64,000 bases of DNA from JANXLO01 sp038231295 (GTDB taxonomy: Bacteria; Armatimonadota; Chthonomonadetes; Chthonomonadales; Chthonomonadaceae), in contig JBBRLP010000010.1 in the NCBI GenBank assembly GCA_038231295.1, positions 1 to 64,000 on the forward strand, read 5' to 3'. The notes beneath the pieces are model-generated. The model had not been told where the DNA came from and searched no databases. It saw only the letters and a program-made list of their open reading frames with translations. The translations under genes and the position numbers were made by a program. Every line of letters starts with the position of its first letter. Position 1 is the first letter of the stretch. Shown here piece after piece: positions 40,625-49,791 of this stretch.

Positions 40625-40673
40625 GTCAGCCTCCTGTCGTCGCGAATCACGGCGGCTCCTCAAACAATGCGGT

Positions 40674-40703
40674 ATTGTATCAGACGCTCTATCGTGTTGT
40701 CAA
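40674..40703 (-). promoter_or_regulatory. Predicted sigma-70 promoter of the recG-to-fabF run
   Basis: Minus strand TTGACA (40703-40698), an 18-base spacer and TACAAT (40679-40674), about 50 bases before the recG GTG. No comparable promoter was found inside the run, where gene gaps are short. Confidence 0.65.
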
Positions 40704-40798
40704 TGTAACAAACAACAAAAGAGACGGCAACAGTGCGCCGTCAGCCCTCCTAGTATACCCCAGATTCCGCCCTTTCAACGCCCCAAGTTCCACGAATC

Positions 40799-40832
40799 TG
40801 TCCTGTCCTGTGACAAATCACAGGACAGGACA
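40799..40832 (-). terminator. Perfect hairpin after the first of two paralogous genes
   Basis: A 15-base perfect stem (TGTCCTGTCCTGTGA with its complement) with a CAAA loop, eight bases beyond the stop at 40841. There is no T-run, so it may terminate or stabilise the transcript. Confidence 0.6.
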
Positions 40833-40840
40833 AACCCCGA

Positions 40841-42154
40841 CTACCACAGATTCGTTCCCGCCACGACATCGCCTTTGCTGTTGGCCTTGATAAAGTAACG
40901 GGAGTTGGGATTGGTGGAGCTGGCCTGTTGTGGGTCGTCTATGGGAGTGCCGCCGTCGTCTACCCCGTCCGGCCCGACGCTGTAGAGAACATAGTTTTTG
41001 CCATCAAGGTGATACTGGAACGTTCCCTGTGCGGCGAAAGGGTCGTCCGGCAGCTTTTGCAGGCAGGTGGGCGTGAGTTCCGTCAGCGATTTCGGATAGT
41101 GACCGTGCTGAAGGCGATATTCGCGCAGGGCCAGCGTGAGGAGCAGCATTCCGTTCTGTGTCTGGCAGTCTACGTCTTTGATTCGGGCTTCGGTGAAGGT
41201 GGGGAGCAGGCTGCGGTTGATGAGGTCGGTGGGCATGGGCGGCGGAGGGAGATGTAGCCCGTAAGACTGCCGTGACTGCGCGGCGAACTGATCCATATAG
41301 GTCGTGTAGTTGTGCATGATGCGGGACTTGCTGTAGAGCAGGTAGTAGGCCTGCGACATAGACAATGCGGCGTCCGCTTCCGGGTCGGAGGGCGGGCTGT
41401 TAGAGTTCATAGCCGTGTTGAACGTCTTGGGATTGCGAAACATCTCCAGAAGTGCGGACTGCCCGAAGCGCTTCTCCTCCTGAAGCGTATCGGCATAGGA
41501 AAATCGCCGGGCCAGGATGCTCTGCAACCGCATCGAAGCAGCATGGGCCTGCGCCGCGTTCAAATGATTCGCGGTCTCCCACATCGGCCTTCTTCCGATG
41601 GCTTGACAGGCAACCCCGACCAACTCCCCAATGAGGACAGAGCCGTGCGGAACGTCCTCGCCCAGACGAATGGCATCGAGATAGCTGTCCGCCGCGCCGC
41701 GCCAGTCGCCCCGCGCCGCTTTCACCTGCCCGCGCAGAGACAGCAGACGCGCCACGCCGCGAAATTTGGCGAAGTATGGAAAGAGGGCATTGATGGAACG
41801 GGCCGGAGGGCTGAGATAGGGATACGCGAAGCCCTGATGCAGCGTCTGGATAACGCTCGCGTTCTGCTGAACCAGCGCCTCTTTCTGCCCCAGACTATAC
41901 GGGGTCAGCGGCTTTGTCGCCACCGCATCCCCGATCTGCTTGTCCCCCACAACGGCGTTTCCTGCCGAGACATAGTAGTCGAAGGCGTTGGGTTTGGGCA
42001 TAGCAGACGTGGGAATATCAACTACCGGGTTACGCATTGCCGCCGTCCACCAGAGAACGATCAGCCCCAGGAATATTACGCCCATTCCGGCGCAGCCAAA
42101 GCAGGCGTTGCGTCGGTTCGGGTTCGGGGGCGGATTGTAACGCGAATTGTCCAT
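40841..42154 (-). CDS. Membrane-anchored protein of unknown family, paralog A
   Basis: A 437-residue protein with one N-terminal membrane segment (GCAGMGVIFLGLIVLWWTA) after a polar start, so most of it faces outward. The body is mainly helical, with PNAFDYYVSAGNAVV, LHQGFAYPY, RGDWRGAADSYLDAIRLGED and YADTLQEEKRFGQSALLE. The end has LYSVGPDGVDDGGTPIDDP, a motif found at the end of many pseudopilin-like and secreted proteins. The neighbour at 42272 shares the entire layout and many of these motifs, so the two arose by tandem duplication. Function unknown. Confidence 0.65.
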   Translation of the reverse strand: MDNSRYNPPPNPNRRNACFGCAGMGVIFLGLIVLWWTAAMRNPVVDIPTSAMPKPNAFDYYVSAGNAVVGDKQIGDAVATKPLTPYSLGQKEALVQQNASVIQTLHQGFAYPYLSPPARSINALFPYFAKFRGVARLLSLRGQVKAARGDWRGAADSYLDAIRLGEDVPHGSVLIGELVGVACQAIGRRPMWETANHLNAAQAHAASMRLQSILARRFSYADTLQEEKRFGQSALLEMFRNPKTFNTAMNSNSPPSDPEADAALSMSQAYYLLYSKSRIMHNYTTYMDQFAAQSRQSYGLHLPPPPMPTDLINRSLLPTFTEARIKDVDCQTQNGMLLLTLALREYRLQHGHYPKSLTELTPTCLQKLPDDPFAAQGTFQYHLDGKNYVLYSVGPDGVDDGGTPIDDPQQASSTNPNSRYFIKANSKGDVVAGTNLW

Positions 42155-42271
42155 ACCAATCTCTCTTTCCAGGAGCAGTCTCCATGCGACAGGGTATTCA
42201 CCCCTCGCTACGCTTCTCTATCTTGAACCATGAACGGGCCACCATGATCACGTTGACGCCCGGCCCTTCCG

Positions 42272-43618
42272 CTAATAGTTGAGGCCCGCGATAATATCGC
42301 CCTTACTCATCAGGCCGATGCGATAGCGACCGTTGGGGTTGGTGACGGTGGCTTGCTGTGGATCGTCAATGGGGGTGCCGCCATCGTCCTTGCCGTCCGA
42401 TCCTACACTGTAGAGGACGTACTTCTGACCGTCCGGGTGATATTGGAAGGTGCCTGTGAGCGCGAACGGATCGTCGGGCAGTTTGTGCAGGTAGGCGGGC
42501 GCGAGTCCGGTGAGGCTAGACGGATAGCGGCCATGCTCCAGTCGGAAAGCATGAAGCGCGAAGGTGACGAGCAGCAGGCCGTTCAGAGCCTCGTGTTTCA
42601 CAACGGTGAAATTCACGTTGCCAAATACGTCAGCCACAAGCGCGTTGATTGGGTCCGTGGGTATCGGGGGCGGTGAGACTCTGGCGGCATAGGGCTGCCG
42701 AGTACAGGCGGAGAGCTGATCCATATAGTTCGTGTAGTTCTGGAGTACCCGCTTTTTGCTGTAGAGCAGTGCCATGGCGATGGCAAACTGCTGATGTACA
42801 GGCTCATCCGGTCCGATATTGTCTCTTGCATGGGAGAGAGCATTGCTGACGTTGACGGTACGAAATTTCTCCATTAGCGCGGCCTGCCCGAAGTATTTTT
42901 CCTCTTGCAGCGTGTCTGCACAGGAAAAAGGATTTGCCATTATGGTTTCCAGACGCTGCACGGCGGACCGAGCGTCCGGCGCGTTCAGATGCGCGACAAT
43001 ATCCCACAGAGGCTTACGCCCGATAGCGCTGCAGGCAACCCCTACCAGGGCACCGATGAGGACGGAGCCGTGCGTAATATCTTCTCCGAAACGCAAGGCA
43101 TTAAGACCGCTCTCCGCCGCTCCACCCCAGTTGCCTTCTTCCGCTCGAACACTGCACTGCGCCGCAAGCAGACGTGCGATGGTGCGAAAATGTGATATAG
43201 AGGGCAATGACGCCTCGATGGACCGACTCGAGTGATTCCAACACTCGTAAGCGAAGCCCTGATGCAGGATTTGAAGGACGGCTGCATTCGCCTCAATTAC
43301 AGCCTGCTTCTGTTGCAGTGTCATAGGGATCGGCGGCGGAATCGGATTCATAATCATCAGATTCAGTGGGATTTGCACTGGCGGCTCAGCGATTTCGTCT
43401 ATCTTTTTGGTCTGGACGAGCTCATGACCGGCTGCCACATAGTAGTCGAAGGCGTTGGGGTTGGGGAGGGAGGGAGTGGGAATCGTCACGGACGGCACAT
43501 CGCTCGTGACGCGCCACCAGAGTATCAACAGGCTGAGAACAGGCAAGGCGACAAGGCCCAGCAAAACATTGCGGAGGAGTGTTCGGGGCTTGCGGGTGCG
43601 CTGGCGTGGGGTATCCAT
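42272..43618 (-). CDS. Membrane-anchored protein of unknown family, paralog B
   Basis: A 448-residue paralog of the gene at 40841, in tandem and in the same direction. It keeps the N-terminal membrane segment (VLLGLVALPVLSLLILWW), PNAFDYYVAAGHELV, ILHQGFAYE, RFGEDITHGSVLIGALVGVAC, CADTLQEEKYFGQAALMEKF, and the end LYSVGSDGKDDGGTPIDDP. Strong conservation of short motifs within otherwise diverged sequence implies an old duplication with both copies kept. CAGGGAG lies upstream of the ATG. Function unknown; an extracytoplasmic role is inferred from the anchor. Confidence 0.65.
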   Translation of the reverse strand: MDTPRQRTRKPRTLLRNVLLGLVALPVLSLLILWWRVTSDVPSVTIPTPSLPNPNAFDYYVAAGHELVQTKKIDEIAEPPVQIPLNLMIMNPIPPPIPMTLQQKQAVIEANAAVLQILHQGFAYECWNHSSRSIEASLPSISHFRTIARLLAAQCSVRAEEGNWGGAAESGLNALRFGEDITHGSVLIGALVGVACSAIGRKPLWDIVAHLNAPDARSAVQRLETIMANPFSCADTLQEEKYFGQAALMEKFRTVNVSNALSHARDNIGPDEPVHQQFAIAMALLYSKKRVLQNYTNYMDQLSACTRQPYAARVSPPPIPTDPINALVADVFGNVNFTVVKHEALNGLLLVTFALHAFRLEHGRYPSSLTGLAPAYLHKLPDDPFALTGTFQYHPDGQKYVLYSVGSDGKDDGGTPIDDPQQATVTNPNGRYRIGLMSKGDIIAGLNY

Positions 43619-43639
43619 ACGTTCTCCCTGAAGGCTTCT

Positions 43640-44743
43640 TCAGGTTAGAGACGTACCGGCGCGAACATTGGTGTCATCCGCAGGTGTCTTTAGCGAAAAA
43701 ACAGGTGGTTCGGCCACGGTCGGCGACTGCAAGACGGTCTCGGAGGGCGTTTCGGCAGGGCGCAGCAGATTGTCGGTGGGAACAGGCGCACCGCTCACAG
43801 GGCGCAGTAACTGACTCGCCGCCTCTGTCGGAGTTTCCGCCGCGCTGGCCCGCAGCAGGGTCGCGCTGTCCCGCACCAGTCGCGCTCGCTGCCGCAGGGC
43901 AGGCAGGCATTCCGCTGCTGCCTTCTGGATGTCGGGGCGGACTTCCGGCGAGTCCGCCAATTCAGAGACGGCGGGAATGGCCCGCTTGTCGCCGACCTGC
44001 TCCAGAGCTTGCAGCAGAGCCAACTGCACGGTCTCCGGCGCATCGGGCAGCAGCAGGATCAGCGCCTGCATTCCCTCCGCATCTATATAAGCGGCATCGG
44101 AGGCCCGGATACGCGGCAGCAGATTGGTAAGCGCCTGCATCGCCCGATGCGTCAGCGTTGGGTCGCGTTCCCGCGCCACGACCGCCAGAATGCCGACCGC
44201 ACGCGGATCCCAGGATTCACTCAGCCGATTCACGACCTGCTCACTCTGATTCCTGTCCAGCGCCCAGAATCCGCTCAACGGAAAGATCATCCACCAGAAC
44301 GAGAAAACGGACGAGCCGCGAAAATAGAACAGGACTAGAAGCCCCATCAGGAGCAGAACCGCCCGGAAAGCCTGTTTGCGGCGCTGACGGCGGGCGGCCC
44401 GAATCTCGTCCCGCAACTGCTGAATCATCAGGGTGACCCGCTGCTTCTTGCGGGCAATCTCCTCCAATGTCGCGACCAGCCCGTTCACGACCCCGCTGGC
44501 CCGCGTGCGCGTCCAGGTGTCTTCGCTGCGAACGGCCTCCCCGACCGGCATCTGGATCAGCGCGGCATCACGGTCGAACTGCTCCTGCGTCCGCCCTTTG
44601 CGGGTCAGTCCATCCAGCCGAAACAGCAGTTTCAGCGCGGCGTTGAGCGCACTGGCCTGCACTTCAGGGTCACTGCTGGCAAGCGCGTCCGTAACGGACG
44701 GGGCTTCCGCCTCACGCTCTTGAGGGATTTCCTGCACCTGCAT
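43640..44743 (-). CDS. HEAT-like membrane protein
   Basis: A 367-residue protein. Residues 1-130 are soluble and helical (VTDALASSDPEVQASALNAALKLL). Two membrane segments follow near residues 125-165 (FRAVLLLMGLLVLFYF, FSFWWMIFPLSGFWAL). Then come HEAT-like repeats (DPRAVGILAVVARERDPTL, ALLQALEQVGDKRAIPAVSELA) and a disordered tail rich in Pro, Thr and Ser. The ATG at 44743 has GGAG seven bases upstream; the GTG two codons earlier is possible. It ends 22 bases before paralog B and may be co-transcribed. Function unknown. Confidence 0.65.
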   Translation of the reverse strand: MQVQEIPQEREAEAPSVTDALASSDPEVQASALNAALKLLFRLDGLTRKGRTQEQFDRDAALIQMPVGEAVRSEDTWTRTRASGVVNGLVATLEEIARKKQRVTLMIQQLRDEIRAARRQRRKQAFRAVLLLMGLLVLFYFRGSSVFSFWWMIFPLSGFWALDRNQSEQVVNRLSESWDPRAVGILAVVARERDPTLTHRAMQALTNLLPRIRASDAAYIDAEGMQALILLLPDAPETVQLALLQALEQVGDKRAIPAVSELADSPEVRPDIQKAAAECLPALRQRARLVRDSATLLRASAAETPTEAASQLLRPVSGAPVPTDNLLRPAETPSETVLQSPTVAEPPVFSLKTPADDTNVRAGTSLT

Positions 44744-44900
44744 CGTCACGCTCCGTCTTTTCTGTCTCTACTCCGCTACTACGATTCTCGTTCGCGCCGT
44801 GTTTCCCTCCTGCCCGCCGCCTCCGGGAACCCGATTTTTCCTGCGGCTTCCCTCGGATTTCCGGCAGGAAACAGACCGCCGAATGCAGAAACGAGAGGGC

Positions 44901-45377
44901 ATGAACCAGACACCTGCCCCTGACCCTTCGCGCCGCTACGAGGCCGCTCCCATTACCACGTCTGCGGAGCGCGAGGCGGCGTTTGCCATCCGCATGACGG
45001 TCTTCGTCGAAGAGCAGGCCGTCCCGCCGGAAGAGGAACTAGACGCCTACGATGTCACCGCCGCCCACTTCCTCGCCCGTCTTGCCGCTGACCCCGCCCC
45101 CTCCGTCATCGTCGGCACCGCACGGCTTGTGGACAAAGGACACGGCACCGGTAAGATCGGGCGTGTCGCCGTGCTGCGCGAACATCGTGGATTCGGCGTT
45201 GGAGCCTTGCTGATGCGCCGCGTCGAGCAGGCCGCCCGCGAACAGGGCTATACCGAACTCATCCTCGAAGCGCAGTGCCACGCCCTCCCCTTCTACACCA
45301 AACTCGGCTATCTCGCCGAAGGCGACATCTTCCTCGACTGCAACATCGAACATCGCCTCATGCGAAAATCCCTGTAA
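44901..45377 (+). CDS. GNAT-family N-acetyltransferase (ElaA/YjcF-like)
   Basis: About 158 residues with an acetyl-CoA fold. RMTVFVEEQAVPPEEELDAYD at the start and IGRVAVLREHRGFGVGALLMR (motif A, the pyrophosphate loop) are typical of the ElaA/YjcF-like branch; HALPFYTKLGYLAEG follows near the end. The substrate cannot be told. Starts at 44883 and 44901 are both possible; the fold begins after 44901. Confidence 0.8.
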   Translation: MNQTPAPDPSRRYEAAPITTSAEREAAFAIRMTVFVEEQAVPPEEELDAYDVTAAHFLARLAADPAPSVIVGTARLVDKGHGTGKIGRVAVLREHRGFGVGALLMRRVEQAAREQGYTELILEAQCHALPFYTKLGYLAEGDIFLDCNIEHRLMRKSL

Positions 45378-45437
45378 ATCTCTCCTGAACCTCTCCCGTG
45401 AACCTTTTGGCCTCTCGTTGTACCCAATGAATTGAAC

Positions 45438-45469
45438 GCCGCAAAACTTCCCGATTCCCGTTTTGCGGC
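45438..45469. terminator. Hairpin between the GNAT and sigma factor genes
   Basis: A perfect ten-base stem (GCCGCAAAAC with GTTTTGCGGC) around a 12-base loop. It may end the GNAT transcript or lie in the leader of the sigma gene. Upstream, TGAACCT occurs twice (near 45385 and 45399), which might be part of a sigma promoter. Confidence 0.5.
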
Positions 45470-45492
45470 GGCTTTCTCAGGGAGCGATTTCC

Positions 45493-46086
45493 ATGCAGCA
45501 AAACGAGATGCAGATGGTACACCGCATACGGAAGGGCGAACGCAAAGCCTTTGCGGAGTTTCTGGACGCCTACGGAACACGGGTGCATCGTCTGGTGCGC
45601 CGCTATGTGACCAACCCCACCGACGCCGAGGATGTGACGCAGGAGATCTTCTGCGACCTCTACCGTAGCATCGGGCAGTTCCGGGGCGATTCCGCGCTGC
45701 ATACGTGGGTCTATCGCCTCGCCGTCAATCACTGCCTGCGCCATTGTCAGCGCTCCCGCACGGACAGTGTGCCGCTGGAGGAGCAGGAGATCGAGGCGAG
45801 AGACTGGCGCTCCGACCCACAGCAGGCCGCCGCGAAGGGCGAACTGAGCGATCAGGTGCAGACGGCGCTGGAAGGATTGGCCCCGCATCATGCCGATGTG
45901 GTGATGCTCTGCGAGTTACACGGACTGACCTATCGAGAGTGTGCGAAGGTGCTGGATATTCCCGTCGGCACGGTGAAATCGCGGCTCTCCAACGCGATCC
46001 GCCGCCTGCGGGTCAGTCTGACGAGTTATGTGCTGGGAGACAGCAGCGAAGAGACGGCGCCCGCGCCGCAGGAGGCCCGACGATGA
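45493..46086 (+). CDS. ECF RNA polymerase sigma factor
   Basis: A 197-residue ECF sigma factor. Region 2 is clear (DAYGTRVHRLVRRYVTNPTDAEDVTQEIFCDLYR, and FRGDSALHTWVYRLAVNHCL for -10 binding), and region 4 has PHHADVVMLCELHGLTYRECAKVLDIPVGTVKSRLSNAI-type features split as TYRECAKVLDIPVGTVKSR. GGGAG lies before the ATG at 45493. The next gene, a zinc-finger anti-sigma fusion, overlaps its stop by ATGA, so the pair is coupled. It is the only sigma gene in the window and a candidate to read the two GGAACTT-N16-GTC sites, by inference only. Confidence 0.92.
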   Translation: MQQNEMQMVHRIRKGERKAFAEFLDAYGTRVHRLVRRYVTNPTDAEDVTQEIFCDLYRSIGQFRGDSALHTWVYRLAVNHCLRHCQRSRTDSVPLEEQEIEARDWRSDPQQAAAKGELSDQVQTALEGLAPHHADVVMLCELHGLTYRECAKVLDIPVGTVKSRLSNAIRRLRVSLTSYVLGDSSEETAPAPQEARR

Positions 46087-47585
46087 ACGAGTGCGAGAAA
46101 CTCCGAAACGATTTGAAGGCGTATGTGGACGGGCAGTTGAACCCGGTCTCGCGGATCGCCGTGCGCCTGCATCTGAACCAGTGCGCTTCCTGTCGGAAGG
46201 AGATCGAGGAGATGCACCAGCTTGGAAAACAGATGCGTGCCGACGACGCTCTGGAGATGACTGAGGCCCTTCGCGCCCGCATCCTCGCCGCCGTCCCGAC
46301 CACCGCCCCCGCTGCTCCCAGGCTTCCGAAATGGCGCAGAAGGCCTGTTCTGGTCTGGGGAGCCACCGCTGCCGCCGCACTCACCTGGTTCGCCCTCTAC
46401 CCCACCCTGAACACCTACGAGCCAAAGCGCAAAGCCGCTGTCCAATCCGCGATGAGGACAACAGAGATGCTGGGCTATTTTCAGGATTACGATGAAGGTG
46501 CAACGGCCAATATGCCCTTACGGACGATGCGCGGCACCCTTGCAGGCAAGGACACACGCGCTCCCGGAGAAAACGCAATCGTGCATATCGCTAGAAACAG
46601 CATAAGCGACACCGCCGGTCAGGAGACGACGAGATGGGCATATCCGAGGACTATTGATATCAATGGGAACGCCAATGCAACGAAGAGTTCTCCCTCCACT
46701 AAATATCACGTCACTCAGGCAAGAACGGCAGTGGGTGGAAAGATGATAGCCGAAGGACAGCGAGAGGATCGCCTGTATAAGACGCCTTCGGAAAATCTCG
46801 TCTCGGAAGGAGCCTCTAACCTGACGCAAAAGATACGTCCGGCTCACCTCCTGAATCAACGCTCTGCGGTAGATAATGTCACATTTAGTGCACCTATAGC
46901 CTCCCCAGAGGACAGTCTACCGACGGAGCGGCAGGTACATCGGGAGGCGAGCCTGACGGTTGAAGTGGCGAACGCGGAGCAGCAGAGCGAGGGCGTGGAG
47001 CGGCTGGTCAAAGAGTCGAAGGGGTATGTGGCGCAGAACCAACTGACGACGGGCGACGACAACACCCGCTCGGCCTCCCTCACCTGCAAAGTCCCGGTAG
47101 ACCAGTTCGAGACGGTGATGAACCAGATCGCACGGCTTGGCGCTCTGAAAGCCAAGAGCCTGACCGGGGAAGACATCACGGAAAAAGTGAGCGACGAGCA
47201 GGAGACCGGCCACGTCCTTCGCTCCGACATCGCCATCACCGAAGAGAAACTGAAGGAGCGCCGCAGTCGGGTGCAGACCCTGCGCGACGAGGAGACCCTG
47301 CGTCAGCTTCGCATCCGGGTCGCGCAGTCGCAGGCACGGCTCAAAATACTCAACCGGCTCGGCGCCCTCGCAGAGATCACCGTCGAACTGGACGAGAAGC
47401 CCAAAGCGGCCGTTGCGCCGAAGCCCGTCAGCCCTTTCATGGAGGAGATCAGCGGAACCGGACAGGCGGCAGCCCACTCGTTCCTGATGGCCCTGCGCCT
47501 GCCTCTCCAGCTTCTCGTCTGTATCGTCGTCTACGCGCCCATCTGGGCAATCATTGTCATCGCCTACCGCCGCTTCACCCGCTAA
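46083..47585 (+). CDS. Zinc-finger anti-sigma factor fused to a DUF4349 domain
   Basis: A 500-residue membrane protein. Residues 1-45 form a cytoplasmic zinc-finger anti-sigma domain with the H-x3-C-x2-C motif in RLHLNQCASC. A membrane helix follows near residues 85-105 (PVLVWGATAAAALTWFALYP), then a low-order outer region. From about residue 285 comes a DUF4349 domain (REASLTVEVANAEQQSEGVERLV, YVAQNQLTTG, a coiled coil ERRSRVQTLRDEETLRQLRIR), and the end is a second membrane helix (LLVCIVVYAPIWAIIVIAYR). The outer DUF4349 part may sense the envelope state and hold or release the sigma factor. ATGA overlap with the sigma gene fixes the start. Confidence 0.85.
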   Translation: MNECEKLRNDLKAYVDGQLNPVSRIAVRLHLNQCASCRKEIEEMHQLGKQMRADDALEMTEALRARILAAVPTTAPAAPRLPKWRRRPVLVWGATAAAALTWFALYPTLNTYEPKRKAAVQSAMRTTEMLGYFQDYDEGATANMPLRTMRGTLAGKDTRAPGENAIVHIARNSISDTAGQETTRWAYPRTIDINGNANATKSSPSTKYHVTQARTAVGGKMIAEGQREDRLYKTPSENLVSEGASNLTQKIRPAHLLNQRSAVDNVTFSAPIASPEDSLPTERQVHREASLTVEVANAEQQSEGVERLVKESKGYVAQNQLTTGDDNTRSASLTCKVPVDQFETVMNQIARLGALKAKSLTGEDITEKVSDEQETGHVLRSDIAITEEKLKERRSRVQTLRDEETLRQLRIRVAQSQARLKILNRLGALAEITVELDEKPKAAVAPKPVSPFMEEISGTGQAAAHSFLMALRLPLQLLVCIVVYAPIWAIIVIAYRRFTR

Positions 47586-48820
47586 CCTTCAGACAGAACG
47601 CTGAGGAAACTGGTACCGTGTTGGACGGCGGGGAGGGCGAAGATTTCGCGGAGGGTGGCGGCAATGTCGGCGTAGGTGGCGCGGATGCCGAGGCGAGTGG
47701 CGGGGCGCACGGCAGGTCCGCAGGCGAGCAAAAACGGATACTCCCGGGAGTGGTCGGTGGAGGCGGTGGTGGGGTCGTTGCCGTGGTCGGCGGTGAGGAG
47801 GAGCAGATCGGTGGGACGCAGTTTCGGCAGGAGTTCGCCCAGGCTGCCATCCCACGCTTCCAGCGCATGCGCCATGCCCTGCGGGTTGTTGCGATGCCCG
47901 AAGAGCATATCGAAATCCTCCAGATTGGCGAAAATCAGCGGGCTGTCGTTGGTCTCGACGGCGGTGAGCAGGGCGGCGATGTGCGCGGCGTTGTTGGTCG
48001 TGTGGTCCCAGGTGGCGATGCCGTGCCCGTTGAAAATCTCGTAAATCTTGCCGATAGCATGAACGGCATGACCCGCCGATTGTAGGGCGTCCAGCATGGT
48101 CGGGGGCGGGTCGAGCGGAAAGTCTTTGCGGCGTTCCGTGCGAGCGAACGGGCCGGGCGTCAGGGGCTGCACGGCGAACGACGAGGCATCCGCGCCGAGG
48201 CCGCCATCCCCCACAAACGGGCGGCAGATGACGCGCCCGACCGCGTGTTGCCCGGTCAGCAGATGCCGGGCGAGTTCGCAGATTTCGTACTGCCGGGCGA
48301 TGGGAAACAGTTCCTCGTGCATGGCGATCTGAAACACGCTGTCGGCGGAGGTGTAGACGATGGGAGAGCCAGTTCGCAGATGCTCCGCGCCTAACTGCTC
48401 GATAATCACCGTGCCGGAGGCCGCGATGTTGCCCAGCGTCTTCGTGCCAATCGCCTGCTCAAAAGCCGCGATCACCTCCGGGGGAAAGCCGTGCGGATAG
48501 GTCGGAAACGGCTGCGTCAGCACCACGCCTGCCATCTCCCAATGCCCGGTAATGGTGTCTTTCCCCGGCGATGCCTCCGTCATCTTGCCCCATCCGCCCA
48601 GCGGAGCCTCCACAGGCGGCACACCCGCAATCTCGGTGACGTTCCCCAATCCGAGTTGGCCCATGTTCGGCAGATTCAGTCCGCCCACTGCCGCCGCCGT
48701 ATGCGCCAGCGTGTTGCTGCCCACATCCCCATAGCGGTCGGCATCCGGCAATTCCCCCGCTCCCACGCCATCCAGCACCACTAAAATCACTCGCTCGAAT
48801 GTTGGTGAAACTGGCGTCAT
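47582..48820 (-). CDS. deoB: Phosphopentomutase
   Basis: Interconverts ribose-1-phosphate and ribose-5-phosphate (and the deoxy forms) in nucleoside salvage. An alkaline phosphatase-type metalloenzyme: VILVVLDGVGAGELPDAD starts it, and the catalytic threonine lies in SPGKDTITGHWE, with metal ligands in DMLFGHRNN and LTADHGNDPTT. 412 residues, normal. Its stop shares a CTAA overlap with the convergent anti-sigma gene. Confidence 0.95.
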   Translation of the reverse strand: MTPVSPTFERVILVVLDGVGAGELPDADRYGDVGSNTLAHTAAAVGGLNLPNMGQLGLGNVTEIAGVPPVEAPLGGWGKMTEASPGKDTITGHWEMAGVVLTQPFPTYPHGFPPEVIAAFEQAIGTKTLGNIAASGTVIIEQLGAEHLRTGSPIVYTSADSVFQIAMHEELFPIARQYEICELARHLLTGQHAVGRVICRPFVGDGGLGADASSFAVQPLTPGPFARTERRKDFPLDPPPTMLDALQSAGHAVHAIGKIYEIFNGHGIATWDHTTNNAAHIAALLTAVETNDSPLIFANLEDFDMLFGHRNNPQGMAHALEAWDGSLGELLPKLRPTDLLLLTADHGNDPTTASTDHSREYPFLLACGPAVRPATRLGIRATYADIAATLREIFALPAVQHGTSFLSVLSEG

Positions 48821-49045
48821 CGCTGCGATTTCCCTTCTTCGGGTAACAGACTTCGCGCCCGGCTGCCTCGTCTGCTGCGTATGGAATGGATCATTGTACC
48901 ACGCTGTTTGGTGGCGGATGGAACAGCGGAACGGGCATGAGGGTACAATAACGATAGTAACACACGTTTCGTAATGAGACTGGTAGGGTAGGCTCTCTTT
49001 CGTCCGTCTCGCTGAGAGTGTAAGCAGGCGCAGAGAGGAGGCATG
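48821..49045. other. Divergent promoter gap between deoB and nfeD
   Basis: ATTGTA at 48893-48898 (TACAAT on the minus strand, for deoB) and TACAAT at 48944-48949 (for the plus-strand unit) are the likely -10 boxes; the -35 boxes are weak. Nothing else was recognised. Confidence 0.4.
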
Positions 49046-49702
49046 ATGTCAGTATTTCTCGCGCTGATGGTAGCGGGGTTGACCGGGCTGATCGTGATGG
49101 CGATTCCAGCGTTCGGGCGGCATGGGCATATCGGGACTTCGCACGGCATTGGTCCGGCAGGGCATAGCGGCCTGTCTATCGGACCGGCGCATGGCGCGGC
49201 CCATCCCGGTGGCGCGGCCGTCGGGCAGAGCCTGACCGCTGCCGGTCAGGCAGCCTCCGGGCAGAGCGGAGCTTCCGGCCCGGACCTGACGCGGTTTCTG
49301 CCCTCGCCCCGGATGATCTTCAGCCTGCTCGCGCTGTACGGAGCGTTCGGAAACGCGATTCACGGCGGCCTGCATCTCTCGATGATGCTTTCCGCTATTC
49401 TGGCTGCGATTCCCGCGCTGCTGCTGGAGAAGTTCGCTGTGACCCCGCTCTGGAACGCCCTGATCGCCGCGCAGGGAACGCCCTGTTCGCCGCTGGAAGC
49501 CCTGACCCTGTGCGAGGCGGAGGCGGTGACGCCTTTCCGCAACGGCAAGGGCATCGTCGCGGTCGAGCGGGACGGACGGCTGGTGCAGTTCTCGGCGCAT
49601 CTCGCGGAGGATCAGGCGCACCTGAGCGTGCGGGTCGGCGACAAACTTCGCATTGAAGAGGTGGACACGGCGCAGGAACGCATGACTGTCACCCTGATGT
49701 AG
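49046..49702 (+). CDS. NfeD-like membrane protein
   Basis: About 218 residues. An N-terminal membrane helix (FLALMVAGLTGLIVMAIPAF), a Gly/His/Ala-rich linker, two membrane segments (PRMIFSLLALYGAFGNAI, SMMLSAILAAIPALLLEKF), and a C-terminal OB-like beta domain (GKGIVAVERDGRLVQFSAHLAED). This layout and its position right before a flotillin gene are typical of NfeD proteins, which act with flotillins in membrane microdomains. Two ATG codons in tandem; AGGAGG is closer to optimal for the second (49046). Confidence 0.75.
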   Translation: MSVFLALMVAGLTGLIVMAIPAFGRHGHIGTSHGIGPAGHSGLSIGPAHGAAHPGGAAVGQSLTAAGQAASGQSGASGPDLTRFLPSPRMIFSLLALYGAFGNAIHGGLHLSMMLSAILAAIPALLLEKFAVTPLWNALIAAQGTPCSPLEALTLCEAEAVTPFRNGKGIVAVERDGRLVQFSAHLAEDQAHLSVRVGDKLRIEEVDTAQERMTVTLM

Positions 49703-49791
49703 CCCGCAAAGCCGCACTGTATTATCGTTTTACCGTAGTGGAGGGCGCGGACGCACGAAAGAACCGCGCCGGAAAACAGGAGCATACGCAG

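Noticed and set aside
38816..40708. A 630-codon open frame on the plus strand
   Set aside because: Fully antisense to recG; no domain, no ribosome site.
45705..46082. N-terminal extension of the anti-sigma frame
   Set aside because: It overlaps the sigma gene in another frame; the ATG at 46083 with ATGA overlap and an immediate zinc-finger fits far better.
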